A DNA stretch of 6,586 nt from positions 1 through 6,586 of the forward strand of contig DAOVWW010000086.1 of assembly GCA_030636465.1 (NCBI GenBank), in the 5' to 3' direction. The notes under the pieces were generated by a model. That model was not told where the DNA came from. It made no database searches and was given only the letters and a program-made list of their open reading frames with translations. The position numbers were made by a program, and so were the translations under genes. This stretch comes from Gammaproteobacteria bacterium. GTDB lineage: Bacteria > Pseudomonadota > Gammaproteobacteria > BMS3Bbin11. Shown here in pieces: positions 1 to 6,586 of the stretch (the stretch's first letter is position 1; every line of letters begins with the position of its first letter).

Positions 1-1265
1 ACTGGCAGGATGGCAGAGATGTCTGGTATGACGAGTTGATGGCTGATGCTTCGGCTGATTGTCCACCGGAAGAGATGGATGCAGAAGATCCTCTATTTAT
101 TCTTTATACCTCCGGCTCTACCGGAAAACCCAAAGGTGTATTACATACTACTGGCGGATACCTTTTATTTGCCGCAATGACGCACAAATATGTGTTCGAT
201 TACCATGATGGCGACATCTACTGGTGTACTGCTGATGTCGGCTGGGTGACCGGGCATACTTATATCGTTTATGGGCCGTTAGCCAATGGCGCGACGACAC
301 TGATGTTTGAAGGTATACCAACCTATCCTGATGCCTCGCGTTTCTGGCAGGTTATCGATAAGCACCAGGTGAATCAATTCTATACCGCACCAACTGCCAT
401 ACGTGCCTTGATGCGTTCGGGTGAAGAACCGGTTAAAAAGACCTCACGCAGCAGTCTGAAGCTGTTGGGTACGGTAGGTGAGCCGATTAACCCGGAAGCA
501 TGGGAATGGTATTACCGCGTTGTCGGTGACGCCCGCTGCCCGATAGTTGATACCTGGTGGCAGACTGAAACCGGTGGCCATTTGATTACACCTCTACCGG
601 GTGCGACTGACCTGAAACCGGGTTCCGCTTCAATACCCTTTTTTGGAGTAGAGCCTGCCATCGTCGACGAACAGGGTAATGAACTGGAAGGTGAATGCTC
701 TGGAAATCTGATTATGAAAAGACCCTGGCCGGGCATGATGCGTTCGCTTTATGGCGACCACCAACGCTTTATTGATACCTATTTCAGTACCTACCCGGGC
801 AATTACTTCACCGGTGATGGCTGTCGTCGAGATGCCGATGGTTATTACTGGATAACAGGCCGCGTCGATGATGTGCTCAATGTATCAGGGCATCGCCTCG
901 GTACAGCAGAAATTGAGTCTGCGCTGGTGCTGCATAGCAGTGTTGCTGAAGCGGCTGTGGTCGGTTATCCCCATGACATCAAAGGGCAGGGTATTTATGC
1001 CTATGTGACACTGATGGCAGGAGTGGAGGAGTCTGATGAACTGAGCACCGAGCTGGTAAAATTTGTTCGTAAAGAAATCGGCCCGATTGCTACCATCGAT
1101 ATTCTGCAGTGGGCACCTGGGTTACCGAAGACACGTTCTGGAAAAATTATGCGTCGCATTTTACGCAAGGTTGCTGAGAACGATATTGCCAATGTGGGAG
1201 ATACGTCTACGTTGGCAGATCCAGCTGTTGTGGAACACCTGGTTGAGAATCGCGCTAACAAATAA
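1..1265 (+). CDS. acs: Acetyl-CoA synthetase (AMP-forming), C-terminal part, 5' truncated by window edge
   Basis: Activates acetate to acetyl-CoA through an acetyl-AMP intermediate, in the cytoplasm. The frame is already open at base 3 (reading [13 protein letters not shown]), so the TTG/ATG codons near base 36 are internal and not starts. About 420 residues are present; the family usually has about 650, so roughly the first 230 are outside the window. Visible motifs: the ATP/AMP-binding loop [10 protein letters not shown] (bases 108-137), the stretch [10 protein letters not shown], the motif [12 protein letters not shown], and WWQTETGG (555-578). One Trp of that last motif shapes the acetate pocket (Trp414 in Salmonella Acs). 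The hinge region follows with [15 protein letters not shown]. Near the end is [11 protein letters not shown], whose SGK lysine (codon 1143-1145) is the catalytic lysine that Pat-type acetyltransferases modify to switch Acs off. The close match to E. coli Acs along the whole fragment, including the [10 protein letters not shown] and GDTSTLADP stretches, favours Acs over propionyl-CoA synthetase. The frame is intact, with a TAA stop at 1263-1265. Promoter and start are not visible. Confidence 0.97.
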   Translation, partial: WQDGRDVWYDELMADASADCPPEEMDAEDPLFILYTSGSTGKPKGVLHTTGGYLLFAAMTHKYVFDYHDGDIYWCTADVGWVTGHTYIVYGPLANGATTLMFEGIPTYPDASRFWQVIDKHQVNQFYTAPTAIRALMRSGEEPVKKTSRSSLKLLGTVGEPINPEAWEWYYRVVGDARCPIVDTWWQTETGGHLITPLPGATDLKPGSASIPFFGVEPAIVDEQGNELEGECSGNLIMKRPWPGMMRSLYGDHQRFIDTYFSTYPGNYFTGDGCRRDADGYYWITGRVDDVLNVSGHRLGTAEIESALVLHSSVAEAAVVGYPHDIKGQGIYAYVTLMAGVEESDELSTELVKFVRKEIGPIATIDILQWAPGLPKTRSGKIMRRILRKVAENDIANVGDTSTLADPAVVEHLVENRANK

Positions 1266-1283
1266 GCTTTATTTACATTTTTT

Positions 1284-1358
1284 CGCCGCAAGGGCGCGCC
1301 TCCTACAACCCCCGTCATTTTTGTACAAGGCTGTGGTTGTGTGGGAGGCGCGTCCTCA
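1284..1358. repeat. REP-like inverted pair (REPIN/BIME-like) between convergent genes
   Basis: Two related units face each other. Read on the minus strand, the left unit begins GTAGGAGGCGCG and continues CCCTTGCGGCG (1284-1306). Read on the plus strand, the right unit begins GTGGGAGGCGCG and continues TCCTCACTCG (from 1341). The GTAG/GTGG head followed by a GC-rich palindrome is the known form of bacterial REP units mobilised by RAYT transposases. The arms 1292-1306 and 1341-1355 pair over 15 positions, two of them G-U wobbles. After a 2-nt bulge, 1307-1310 pairs with 1335-1338, leaving a 24-nt loop. The left unit also has its own small hairpin: CGCC at 1284-1287 with GGCG at 1293-1296. The element sits in the 90-bp gap between the acs and AsmA-like stop codons and reaches into the latter. 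No U-run follows the stem on either strand, so it is not a canonical intrinsic terminator, although it may attenuate read-through or protect 3' ends. A single window cannot show copy number. Confidence 0.7.
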
Positions 1359-3833
1359 CTCGTACATTTCATCCAGTGTAGGCGTTCTTTCCTCATACTC
1401 TTTCATCAAGGCTTTGAGAAATTCGCGATCCAGTAGCTCTCCGCAAAGTTCGCTCATATCTTCACCAGCCTTCTTGCCGAAAGCGCGCCGAAAGGGTGCG
1501 AGCAAGGGGCTGGTAATAAACTTAAAATAGGCGCCTACAATATCCATTGGCTTAATGGATATGCTGATTTCTGAAAACGTTCCCTTTACTCTCATGGGTG
1601 CCTGCAGACCAAATAATCTTGCCTTTTTAGCTGTTGGAAAGAGAGAGAGTTCCAGGTTCTCATTAGCAAAATTAATATTCAGGTTTCCCTTCATCCATAT
1701 TCTGCTGGTGTCAACAAAGAGTAGTTCTTCACTGAGCTGTCCATCATCGATATCAAGCAGAGCCGTCATGCAATTAAATTTCGATTCCTTTTTATGTAGC
1801 TCAGGAAGAATGGCCAGGAAAAGATTCACCGACCACAGATTGATGGCACTCGCATCGATGTTTCGTGGCCATGCTGAAAAATCCAGCTGACCATTCGCAT
1901 GGTTAAAGGCATTTTTTAAGTCACGGCCAGATAGCTGCAGGTTAACTCTTGTACTGATTAGACCGTCAGAATTGTGATCTGGGATAAAGCGCCTGTAGAG
2001 AATGCCATAGTCAAATTTGTCCATGTTTAATTTTAGATGACCTTCTACTTTGTCTTTGCGTTTTTGCAAATCCACGCTTCCCTCGATGGACCCTCCTGGT
2101 ACATCAAGCTTAAAGGTTTCTACATTAAAGCTGTTTTCCCTTGCGTGAAGAGTAAGCTTTCCACCACCAAGATTATCCTCACCAGATAGTACCCGCCTGG
2201 ATTCAAGCTGCAAGGTAACATCAATATTGGGATATCTTCGTGACTCCCGGAAGCCTTCTTTTACTTCCATCTGAAAACGCTCGGTACTAGTTTTTTTATC
2301 AGGGAGCGTTGATATGGAGCTACTGCTTTGAGGGAAGAGAGAAAAGCCTTCAATTTCAAAGTCATTGATCTGGAAGCGTTGGCTAACAAGATTGAGGTTC
2401 CAGTAGGTTTCTTTCCCGCTGGTATCAACAAAAACCTGGCCACCGAGGTCACTATCGCCAATGATTGCCTTGAGGTTGCGGACGCGAAAACCTTTAGGGT
2501 CAATACTAAATTTTCCACTGAAATGGTAAGGGCCGAAAGGTGGAATGTCGGTTTCCAGCAGCGTGTTCCAGTGATCGAGACGTTTCCCCTTAATTTCCAG
2601 GTCAACGATTAAGGATTTATCACTTATTGGAAGATCAATATCACCTGTGAGTTTGATTATCGAGCGGTTGAGTGTGGTGGTCAGATCCAGGTGGATTTTT
2701 CCCATATCGGTAAAAAAGTCCCTAATTCTATTCGTGGAGAGTTCCAGATGTGCTGACTCGTCATCGATCTTGCCAGTGAACTTCAGCTTTACAGGGTTGT
2801 CAGGTTCAGCAAGTAGGGTAGCCGTTGAAAAAGTGATTTTACGACTCTTATCATTTGCCGGGTTATGCAAATTCCAGTGGCCCTCTGCCAGGGTCAGATT
2901 GAAAATAGATTGCTCAAGGATTTCTTTAAGATTATTTCCATGCAGATCAGCATTGAAAGCTATTTCACTACTATATGCATCAAGACCTTCGACAAGACCA
3001 AGCCATGAAAGCATCTTGCCGATATCAATTTCTTTTGCATCAAATTTAACCGTGCCTTCGAGAGTCGGGTCTGATTGCTTCAGATGCATTTCAAGATTTA
3101 CAGGCTTATCAGCAACCTGTCCCTGTAGCTCAAGTTTCCAGGGCTTATTACTGGTTAGATTCCGAAGCAGGTCAGATTTGGCCGTGAATAAATAAGGTAT
3201 TTCTTTACTGGTCCCTTCAAGTTTTGCAGTCAGGTAGGCTTTATCGTGAGTATTTATGACCAGGCTATCTATATGGTTGGTAAACTCACGTCCAAGGCTT
3301 TCATCTATATAATTCAGGTTTAAATCAGTTAGTCTGAATTCTTCAATCCAGAGTTTTTTCTCATTGTTTTTAGTACGGCGGTGTTCCGAGGCCTCTTTGG
3401 TTGTCTCACTTTCTGCCTGTATGAATGATCCCCAGTTTTGTCTGCCATCGCTGGCCTGTTCAAGGTTGACGTGAACCGATGAGGCAGATATCTCTAGAAA
3501 CTCCAGTTGACCTGAAAGTAAAGGCGGCAATGCAAGTTGTACACGCGCTTCACCAACACTGAGAATATCCTCAGCTGACCACCCTGTTTCATTGGCGATA
3601 TGCATCTGGTCGACGACCAGGGTTGGGTAAAAACTAATGGCCAGGCGCACCTCGCCATCAATGCGTACTTTATGGCCCGCGACCTCGCTGGCCTTTTTGA
3701 CAAACTGTTGGCGCACGCTTTCCAGTGGTACAGTAATATTGGCATAGGACAATACACCGATAATAATTGCAATCAGTGCTATTGGAATCGCAACGGTACG
3801 GAAAGCAATTACTATGATCTTTTTGCTTTGCAT
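1356..3833 (-). CDS. AsmA family protein (inner-membrane-anchored, large periplasmic domain)
   Basis: 825 residues, longer than E. coli AsmA (617). Residues about 6-29 are a single hydrophobic helix after a short basic start (MQSKK) with no cleavage site, so an N-in membrane anchor with the rest in the periplasm is expected. The N-terminal AsmA domain follows, about 30-130: SVRQQFVKKASEVAGHKVRI, then a WSAEDILSVGEARVQLALPP segment and the LEFLEISASSVHVNLE strand with DGRQNW. The middle is beta-rich repeats, as expected for the bridge-like lipid-transfer fold proposed for AsmA/TamB/YhdP proteins. The C-terminal AsmA-like region starts near GQLDF (residue 648) and includes FNCMTALLDIDDG (Cys688), MKGNLNINFANENLELSL and a GTFSEISI strand, then a predicted amphipathic end and an acidic tail. 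In enterobacteria such proteins are implicated in phospholipid transport to, and assembly of, the outer membrane. The start is ATG at 3831-3833; no strong Shine-Dalgarno precedes it, but an in-frame stop lies 14 codons upstream and the anchor begins directly after this Met. It is divergent from cti and convergent with acs. The exact paralogue (AsmA, YicH or YhjG type) cannot be assigned. Confidence 0.9.
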   Translation of the reverse strand: MQSKKIIVIAFRTVAIPIALIAIIIGVLSYANITVPLESVRQQFVKKASEVAGHKVRIDGEVRLAISFYPTLVVDQMHIANETGWSAEDILSVGEARVQLALPPLLSGQLEFLEISASSVHVNLEQASDGRQNWGSFIQAESETTKEASEHRRTKNNEKKLWIEEFRLTDLNLNYIDESLGREFTNHIDSLVINTHDKAYLTAKLEGTSKEIPYLFTAKSDLLRNLTSNKPWKLELQGQVADKPVNLEMHLKQSDPTLEGTVKFDAKEIDIGKMLSWLGLVEGLDAYSSEIAFNADLHGNNLKEILEQSIFNLTLAEGHWNLHNPANDKSRKITFSTATLLAEPDNPVKLKFTGKIDDESAHLELSTNRIRDFFTDMGKIHLDLTTTLNRSIIKLTGDIDLPISDKSLIVDLEIKGKRLDHWNTLLETDIPPFGPYHFSGKFSIDPKGFRVRNLKAIIGDSDLGGQVFVDTSGKETYWNLNLVSQRFQINDFEIEGFSLFPQSSSSISTLPDKKTSTERFQMEVKEGFRESRRYPNIDVTLQLESRRVLSGEDNLGGGKLTLHARENSFNVETFKLDVPGGSIEGSVDLQKRKDKVEGHLKLNMDKFDYGILYRRFIPDHNSDGLISTRVNLQLSGRDLKNAFNHANGQLDFSAWPRNIDASAINLWSVNLFLAILPELHKKESKFNCMTALLDIDDGQLSEELLFVDTSRIWMKGNLNINFANENLELSLFPTAKKARLFGLQAPMRVKGTFSEISISIKPMDIVGAYFKFITSPLLAPFRRAFGKKAGEDMSELCGELLDREFLKALMKEYEERTPTLDEMYE

Positions 3834-3880
3834 GCTGAATATTGTCGGGTTGTGCGATTGTTTTTGTTCAGGCTAGTTAG

Positions 3881-3889
3881 TGCTAGAAT
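3881..3889 (+). promoter_or_regulatory. Candidate extended -10 promoter for cti
   Basis: TGCTAGAAT is a TGn extended -10 followed by TAGAAT, one mismatch from TATAAT. No good -35 exists at the usual distance: only T-rich sequence such as TTTTTG (3861-3866) lies 17 bp upstream, which fits an extended -10 promoter that depends little on the -35. Transcription would start near 3896, giving an untranslated leader of about 85 nt before the preferred cti start at 3981. I saw no convincing promoter on the minus strand for the AsmA-like gene in the same region. Confidence 0.4.
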
Positions 3890-3980
3890 TTGAAGTTTGG
3901 CAGACTCAATGATAAATATCGAGTCATCTGCTATTAATTGTAAAGACTATTATAAGATACGATTACTTCCGAGAAACTCT

Positions 3981-6398
3981 ATGCCTGTTATCTTTTTGAG
4001 AAATTATCGCTTTAATACTGCATTTTTGCTCATCGTCATCGTTGCACTTGCACTTTCTTCCTGTGCAACAAAAAAAGAATCGATCACAGTCCAGCAGGCG
4101 ACAATTGACCTTGCTTTGCTACAGACTTTGCCGAAAGAGCCAATTTCCTATGAGGACAGTGTAAAACCCATCCTTAACAATCGCTGTGTAGTTTGTCATG
4201 GCTGTTACGATGCACCTTGCCAGTTAAAACTGTCATCGCCTGCCGGGCTACTTAGAGGCAGCAGTAAAGCAAAGGTATATAATGGTGCGCGTTTCAAAAC
4301 CATGTCCCCGACACGGCTTGGGATCGATGCGAAGTCTGCTGAAGAATGGCGACAGAAAGATTTTACTGCAATTATAAACGAGGCAGAAAATGACCCGGCG
4401 GCTAACCTGAGCCAGTCAGTGCTTTATCGCATGTTGAGAATGAAGCAAATTACTCCACAGTCCAGGGTAGGCATGTTATCTGACCAGGTAGACATATCTC
4501 TGAACCGTAAGCAGACTTGCCCAACGCTGGAGGAGTTTGATAAATACCAGCACAAGTTCCCACTGCAGGGTATGCCCTTCGCTATGCCAAATCTGAAGGA
4601 TGATGAATATACGACTCTGGTGCAATGGCTGGCACAGGGGGCACCGGTGCCTGCTGACAAAAAGCCATCGGCTGCAGCATCAAAACAGATAAAAGTATGG
4701 GAAACTTTTCTGAATGGCACAGATCTGAAACAAAAACTGGTTAGTCGTTATCTTTATGAGCATTTATTTCAGGGGCATTTGCATTTTAAAGGCACAGATA
4801 ACCGTGAGTTTTATCGGCTGGTTCGCTCAAAGACAGCATCAGGTCAGCAGATAGATGAAATTGCTACCGTGCGTCCTTACAGCGACCCTGGTAGATCATT
4901 TTACTACCGTTTGCAACGATACCAGGCGAGCATCGTTGCAAAAGACCATGTGGTATACCAATTATCGGACAAACGCCTGAGTCGATTTAAAGAACTATTT
5001 ATAAAACCGGATTACCAGGTGACTCAGCTGCCTTCATGGGATCCTGAAACTGCTTCTAATCCGTTTAAGGCCTATGCAGTAATACCACCGCTATCTCGCT
5101 ATCAGTTTCTGCTCGACGATGCCCGTTTCTTCATCGAAGGGTTCATTAAAGGCCCTGTCTGCAGGGGAATGATTGCATTAAATGTGATTGAAGACCGCTT
5201 CTGGGTGGTGTTTCTCGATCCCAAAGCAGACCAGATGCTGCTGGCCCCAGATTTTCTCCTGGAAGTCTCTGATTACCTGAAGATACCCTCATCTCAGGAA
5301 GGCAGCGTTAGATTGCTCGGTACCTGGAAGAAATATCTTAAACTGGAACAGGAATATGTCGCCAAGCGTTTCAAGTTTTATGAAGCGATGAAGCAGCATG
5401 ACATTAAAGATGCGATGAATTTCCTTTGGGATGGTGATGGGGAAAACCCCAATGCTGCGTTGACTATCTTCAGACATTTTGATTCGGCCTCTGTTGATTA
5501 TGGTTTTACAGGAGACTATCCCGACACCGCCTGGGTGATTGATTATCCCCTGTTAGAACGTATCCATTACCTGCTGGTAGCCGGCTTTAACGTTTTTGGA
5601 AATTTAAAGCATCAGCTGAATACTCGGCTCTATATGGATTTCCTGCGCATGGAAGGTGAGGATATGTATCTTGCCTTCTTACCTGTCAGCCACCGAAAAG
5701 ACATCCGTGACAGCTGGTACGGGGGTATGCGCAAAGGCATGGAAAGAGATCTTGGCGATATATATGGCTGGATGAACAAAGATGTCGTGACCGGTTATAA
5801 AACAGATGACCCCCAGGTCGAGTTATTCCAGCACATGGAGAAGAAACTGGCGCCAGTATTAAGGCGGGATGATGATATAAACCGCTGTCAGAAAGCCAGT
5901 TGCCGCAGTAAGAAAGGTAGCGCTAAACACCAGGCAGACGTTGCCATGCAAAAGGTGGCTGATATAAATGGCCTGGTGCTTATTGCCTTCCCTGACCTGG
6001 CCTTCGTTCGGGTCAAAATGGGTGGCAAAGCTGAAAATGACCTGGCTTACACGATCATACGCAACAAGGCCTATAATAACGTGACATCAATGTTCAGCGA
6101 TGAAAAAGACAGCAAATCCAGGGACTACAGCAATGATTCACTAACAGTTGTTGACTGGTTGGAAGGCTCTTACCCGAACTTCTTCTTTGACGTAGATTTC
6201 AAAGATATTGAGAAGTTTACCGAGCGTTACGCCAGTTTGAAAACACGGGAAGATTACGAAGGCTTTGTCAGTATTTATGGTGTGCGGAGAACGAACCATC
6301 ATTTCTGGGAAATGGCTGACTGGTTTCAGAATAAATCTCTTCAGGATCGCCCGATAAGGGCAGGTTTGTTTGACCTGAATCGTTATGAGAACAGGTAA
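3981..6398 (+). CDS. cti: Fatty acid cis/trans isomerase (haem-containing, probable lipoprotein)
   Basis: Cti converts cis-unsaturated acyl chains of membrane phospholipids to trans without double-bond migration, quickly making the membrane more rigid under solvent or heat stress. It is a periplasmic c-type haem enzyme. From the chosen ATG the protein has 805 residues, near the usual length of about 760-800. Residues 1-27 form a signal (basic NYRF, then hydrophobic AFLLIVIVALAL) ending in lipobox LSSC with Cys28. The haem site CVVCH is at residues 69-73 (4185-4199), inside the family signature NNRCVVCHGCYDAPCQL. Later conserved stretches are GPVCRG (391-396) followed by ALNVIEDRFWVVFLDP, and YPLLERIHYLLVAGFNVFGN. 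A C-x4-C pair at 636/641 is of unknown role. ATG 3981 was preferred because it puts the signal peptide at the N-terminus and has GAGA 6 nt upstream. The open frame continues upstream: ATG 3909 would add 24 mostly hydrophilic residues and lacks a Shine-Dalgarno at proper spacing. The stop is TAA at 6396-6398. It is divergent from the AsmA-like gene. The frame is intact throughout. Confidence 0.95.
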   Translation: MPVIFLRNYRFNTAFLLIVIVALALSSCATKKESITVQQATIDLALLQTLPKEPISYEDSVKPILNNRCVVCHGCYDAPCQLKLSSPAGLLRGSSKAKVYNGARFKTMSPTRLGIDAKSAEEWRQKDFTAIINEAENDPAANLSQSVLYRMLRMKQITPQSRVGMLSDQVDISLNRKQTCPTLEEFDKYQHKFPLQGMPFAMPNLKDDEYTTLVQWLAQGAPVPADKKPSAAASKQIKVWETFLNGTDLKQKLVSRYLYEHLFQGHLHFKGTDNREFYRLVRSKTASGQQIDEIATVRPYSDPGRSFYYRLQRYQASIVAKDHVVYQLSDKRLSRFKELFIKPDYQVTQLPSWDPETASNPFKAYAVIPPLSRYQFLLDDARFFIEGFIKGPVCRGMIALNVIEDRFWVVFLDPKADQMLLAPDFLLEVSDYLKIPSSQEGSVRLLGTWKKYLKLEQEYVAKRFKFYEAMKQHDIKDAMNFLWDGDGENPNAALTIFRHFDSASVDYGFTGDYPDTAWVIDYPLLERIHYLLVAGFNVFGNLKHQLNTRLYMDFLRMEGEDMYLAFLPVSHRKDIRDSWYGGMRKGMERDLGDIYGWMNKDVVTGYKTDDPQVELFQHMEKKLAPVLRRDDDINRCQKASCRSKKGSAKHQADVAMQKVADINGLVLIAFPDLAFVRVKMGGKAENDLAYTIIRNKAYNNVTSMFSDEKDSKSRDYSNDSLTVVDWLEGSYPNFFFDVDFKDIEKFTERYASLKTREDYEGFVSIYGVRRTNHHFWEMADWFQNKSLQDRPIRAGLFDLNRYENR

Positions 6399-6410
6399 AA
6401 GAAAAGATTG

Positions 6411-6438
6411 TTTTAGGTATTAGGTTTTAGGTGTTACG
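6411..6438 (+). repeat. Imperfect tandem 14-bp repeat
   Basis: TTTTAGGTATTAGG (6411-6424) is followed directly by TTTTAGGTGTTACG (6425-6438), with two mismatches. The pair overlaps the left arm and loop of the palindrome just downstream. A looser related pair, TACGTAAAAC (6435-6444) and TATGTAAAAC (6457-6466), suggests that this whole AT-rich stretch grew from a short motif. Confidence 0.55.
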
Positions 6439-6451
6439 TAAAACCTAATAC
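6417..6451. repeat. Perfect 13-bp palindromic stem-loop after cti
   Basis: GTATTAGGTTTTA (6417-6429) and TAAAACCTAATAC (6439-6451) are exact reverse complements around a 9-nt loop. The element starts 19 bp after the cti stop and lies in the 73-bp gap between cti and the convergent EEP gene. The stem is AT-rich, and no U-run follows it on the plus strand (GTAATATGTAAAAC), so it is not a standard rho-independent terminator. It may still act as a bidirectional transcript end, or be a copy of a dispersed short palindromic repeat. Confidence 0.65.
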
Positions 6452-6471
6452 GTAATATGTAAAACTAGGGT

Positions 6472-6586
6472 CTAATTCTGTGCGACTTTAACTTCACCAG
6501 GCAGTACACGAAATGTAACCTTGATTGGGTTGTGATCCGATGAAGTGACCTGCCGGGCCTCACTCGCTACAGACTCCATGCCTCGA
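6472..6586 (-). CDS. Endonuclease/exonuclease/phosphatase family protein, C-terminal end, truncated by window edge
   Basis: Read on the minus strand, an open frame enters from the right edge and stops at TAG (6472-6474), encoding 37 residues: RGMESVASEARQVTSSDHNP, then IKVTFRVLPGEVKVAQN. The SSDHNPIKVTF segment (SDH at about 6532-6540) fits the last conserved block of the EEP (DNase I-like) superfamily. There the Asp-His pair belongs to the metal-dependent phosphodiesterase active site, and the following beta strand closes the fold. After it come only about a dozen residues of tail. Substrate (DNA, lipid phosphate or other) and cell location cannot be told from this end. It converges on cti across 73 bp. 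The identification rests on one short motif plus its correct position near the stop, so it is probable rather than certain. Confidence 0.65.
   Translation of the reverse strand, partial: RGMESVASEARQVTSSDHNPIKVTFRVLPGEVKVAQN

Noticed and set aside
36..41. TTG/ATG as the true start of the acetyl-CoA synthetase
   Set aside because: The frame is open to the window edge and the upstream residues [12 protein letters not shown] match Acs, so this is an internal position.
1284..1355. Intrinsic terminator for acs or the AsmA-like gene
   Set aside because: The stem is strong, but no U-run follows on either strand and the 24-nt loop is long. The T-run at 1278-1283 lies before the stem on the plus strand and becomes A's after it on the minus strand.
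1063..1530. Open frame of 155 codons on the plus strand spanning the acs end and the AsmA-like gene end
   Set aside because: It overlaps two well-supported genes in other frames, runs through the REP pair, and its translation shows no recognisable domain.
2647..3195. Open frame of 182 codons on the plus strand inside the AsmA-like gene
   Set aside because: It is antisense to a clear AsmA-family coding region; its Ser/Arg-rich translation is typical of a shadow frame.
3900..3931. Hairpin in the cti leader as a riboswitch or regulatory RNA
   Set aside because: Only 5 bp plus 3 bp around a bulge with a 13-nt AT-rich loop; this is easily chance and fits no riboswitch class I know.
1..6586. CRISPR array, tRNA, rRNA, phage or defence system
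   Set aside because: No regularly spaced repeats, RNA gene signatures, integrase or transposase genes, or known defence domains were seen; nearly all sequence is explained by four housekeeping or envelope-type genes.

Overview
The window looks like ordinary chromosome from a gammaproteobacterium of moderate GC. The evidence is an acetyl-CoA synthetase very close to the enterobacterial Acs type, an AsmA-family envelope protein, a Pseudomonas/Vibrio-type fatty acid cis/trans isomerase (Cti), and a REP-like inverted pair. Genus cannot be read from the sequence.

Layout, left to right. At 1-1265 (+) lies the C-terminal two thirds of acetyl-CoA synthetase (acs); its N-terminus is outside the window. 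At 1284-1358 two REP-like units face each other and form a long stem-loop between acs and the convergent next gene. At 1356-3833 (-) is an AsmA-family protein with an N-terminal membrane anchor. At 3834-3980 is a shared divergent control region with an extended -10 promoter pointing right. At 3981-6398 (+) is Cti, carrying a c-type haem motif CxxCH and a likely lipoprotein signal. At 6411-6451 is an AT-rich palindromic repeat. At 6472-6586 (-) is the C-terminal end of an endonuclease/exonuclease/phosphatase (EEP) family protein that runs out of the window.

Transcription alternates: acs converges on the AsmA-like gene, that gene diverges from cti, and cti converges on the EEP gene. No two genes form a co-directional operon here. 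Both convergent junctions hold an inverted repeat, and neither has the hairpin plus U-run of a textbook intrinsic terminator. The AsmA-like protein and Cti both act on the envelope: AsmA-family proteins are linked to phospholipid transport and outer-membrane assembly, while Cti turns cis-unsaturated acyl chains of membrane phospholipids into trans isomers under solvent or heat stress. Sharing one 147-bp control region makes a link through membrane adaptation plausible, but the sequence does not prove it.

I found no evidence of a previously undescribed system. The points most worth a second look are the REP pair that overlaps the AsmA-like stop codon, the lipoprotein-type start of Cti, and the palindromic repeat after cti.
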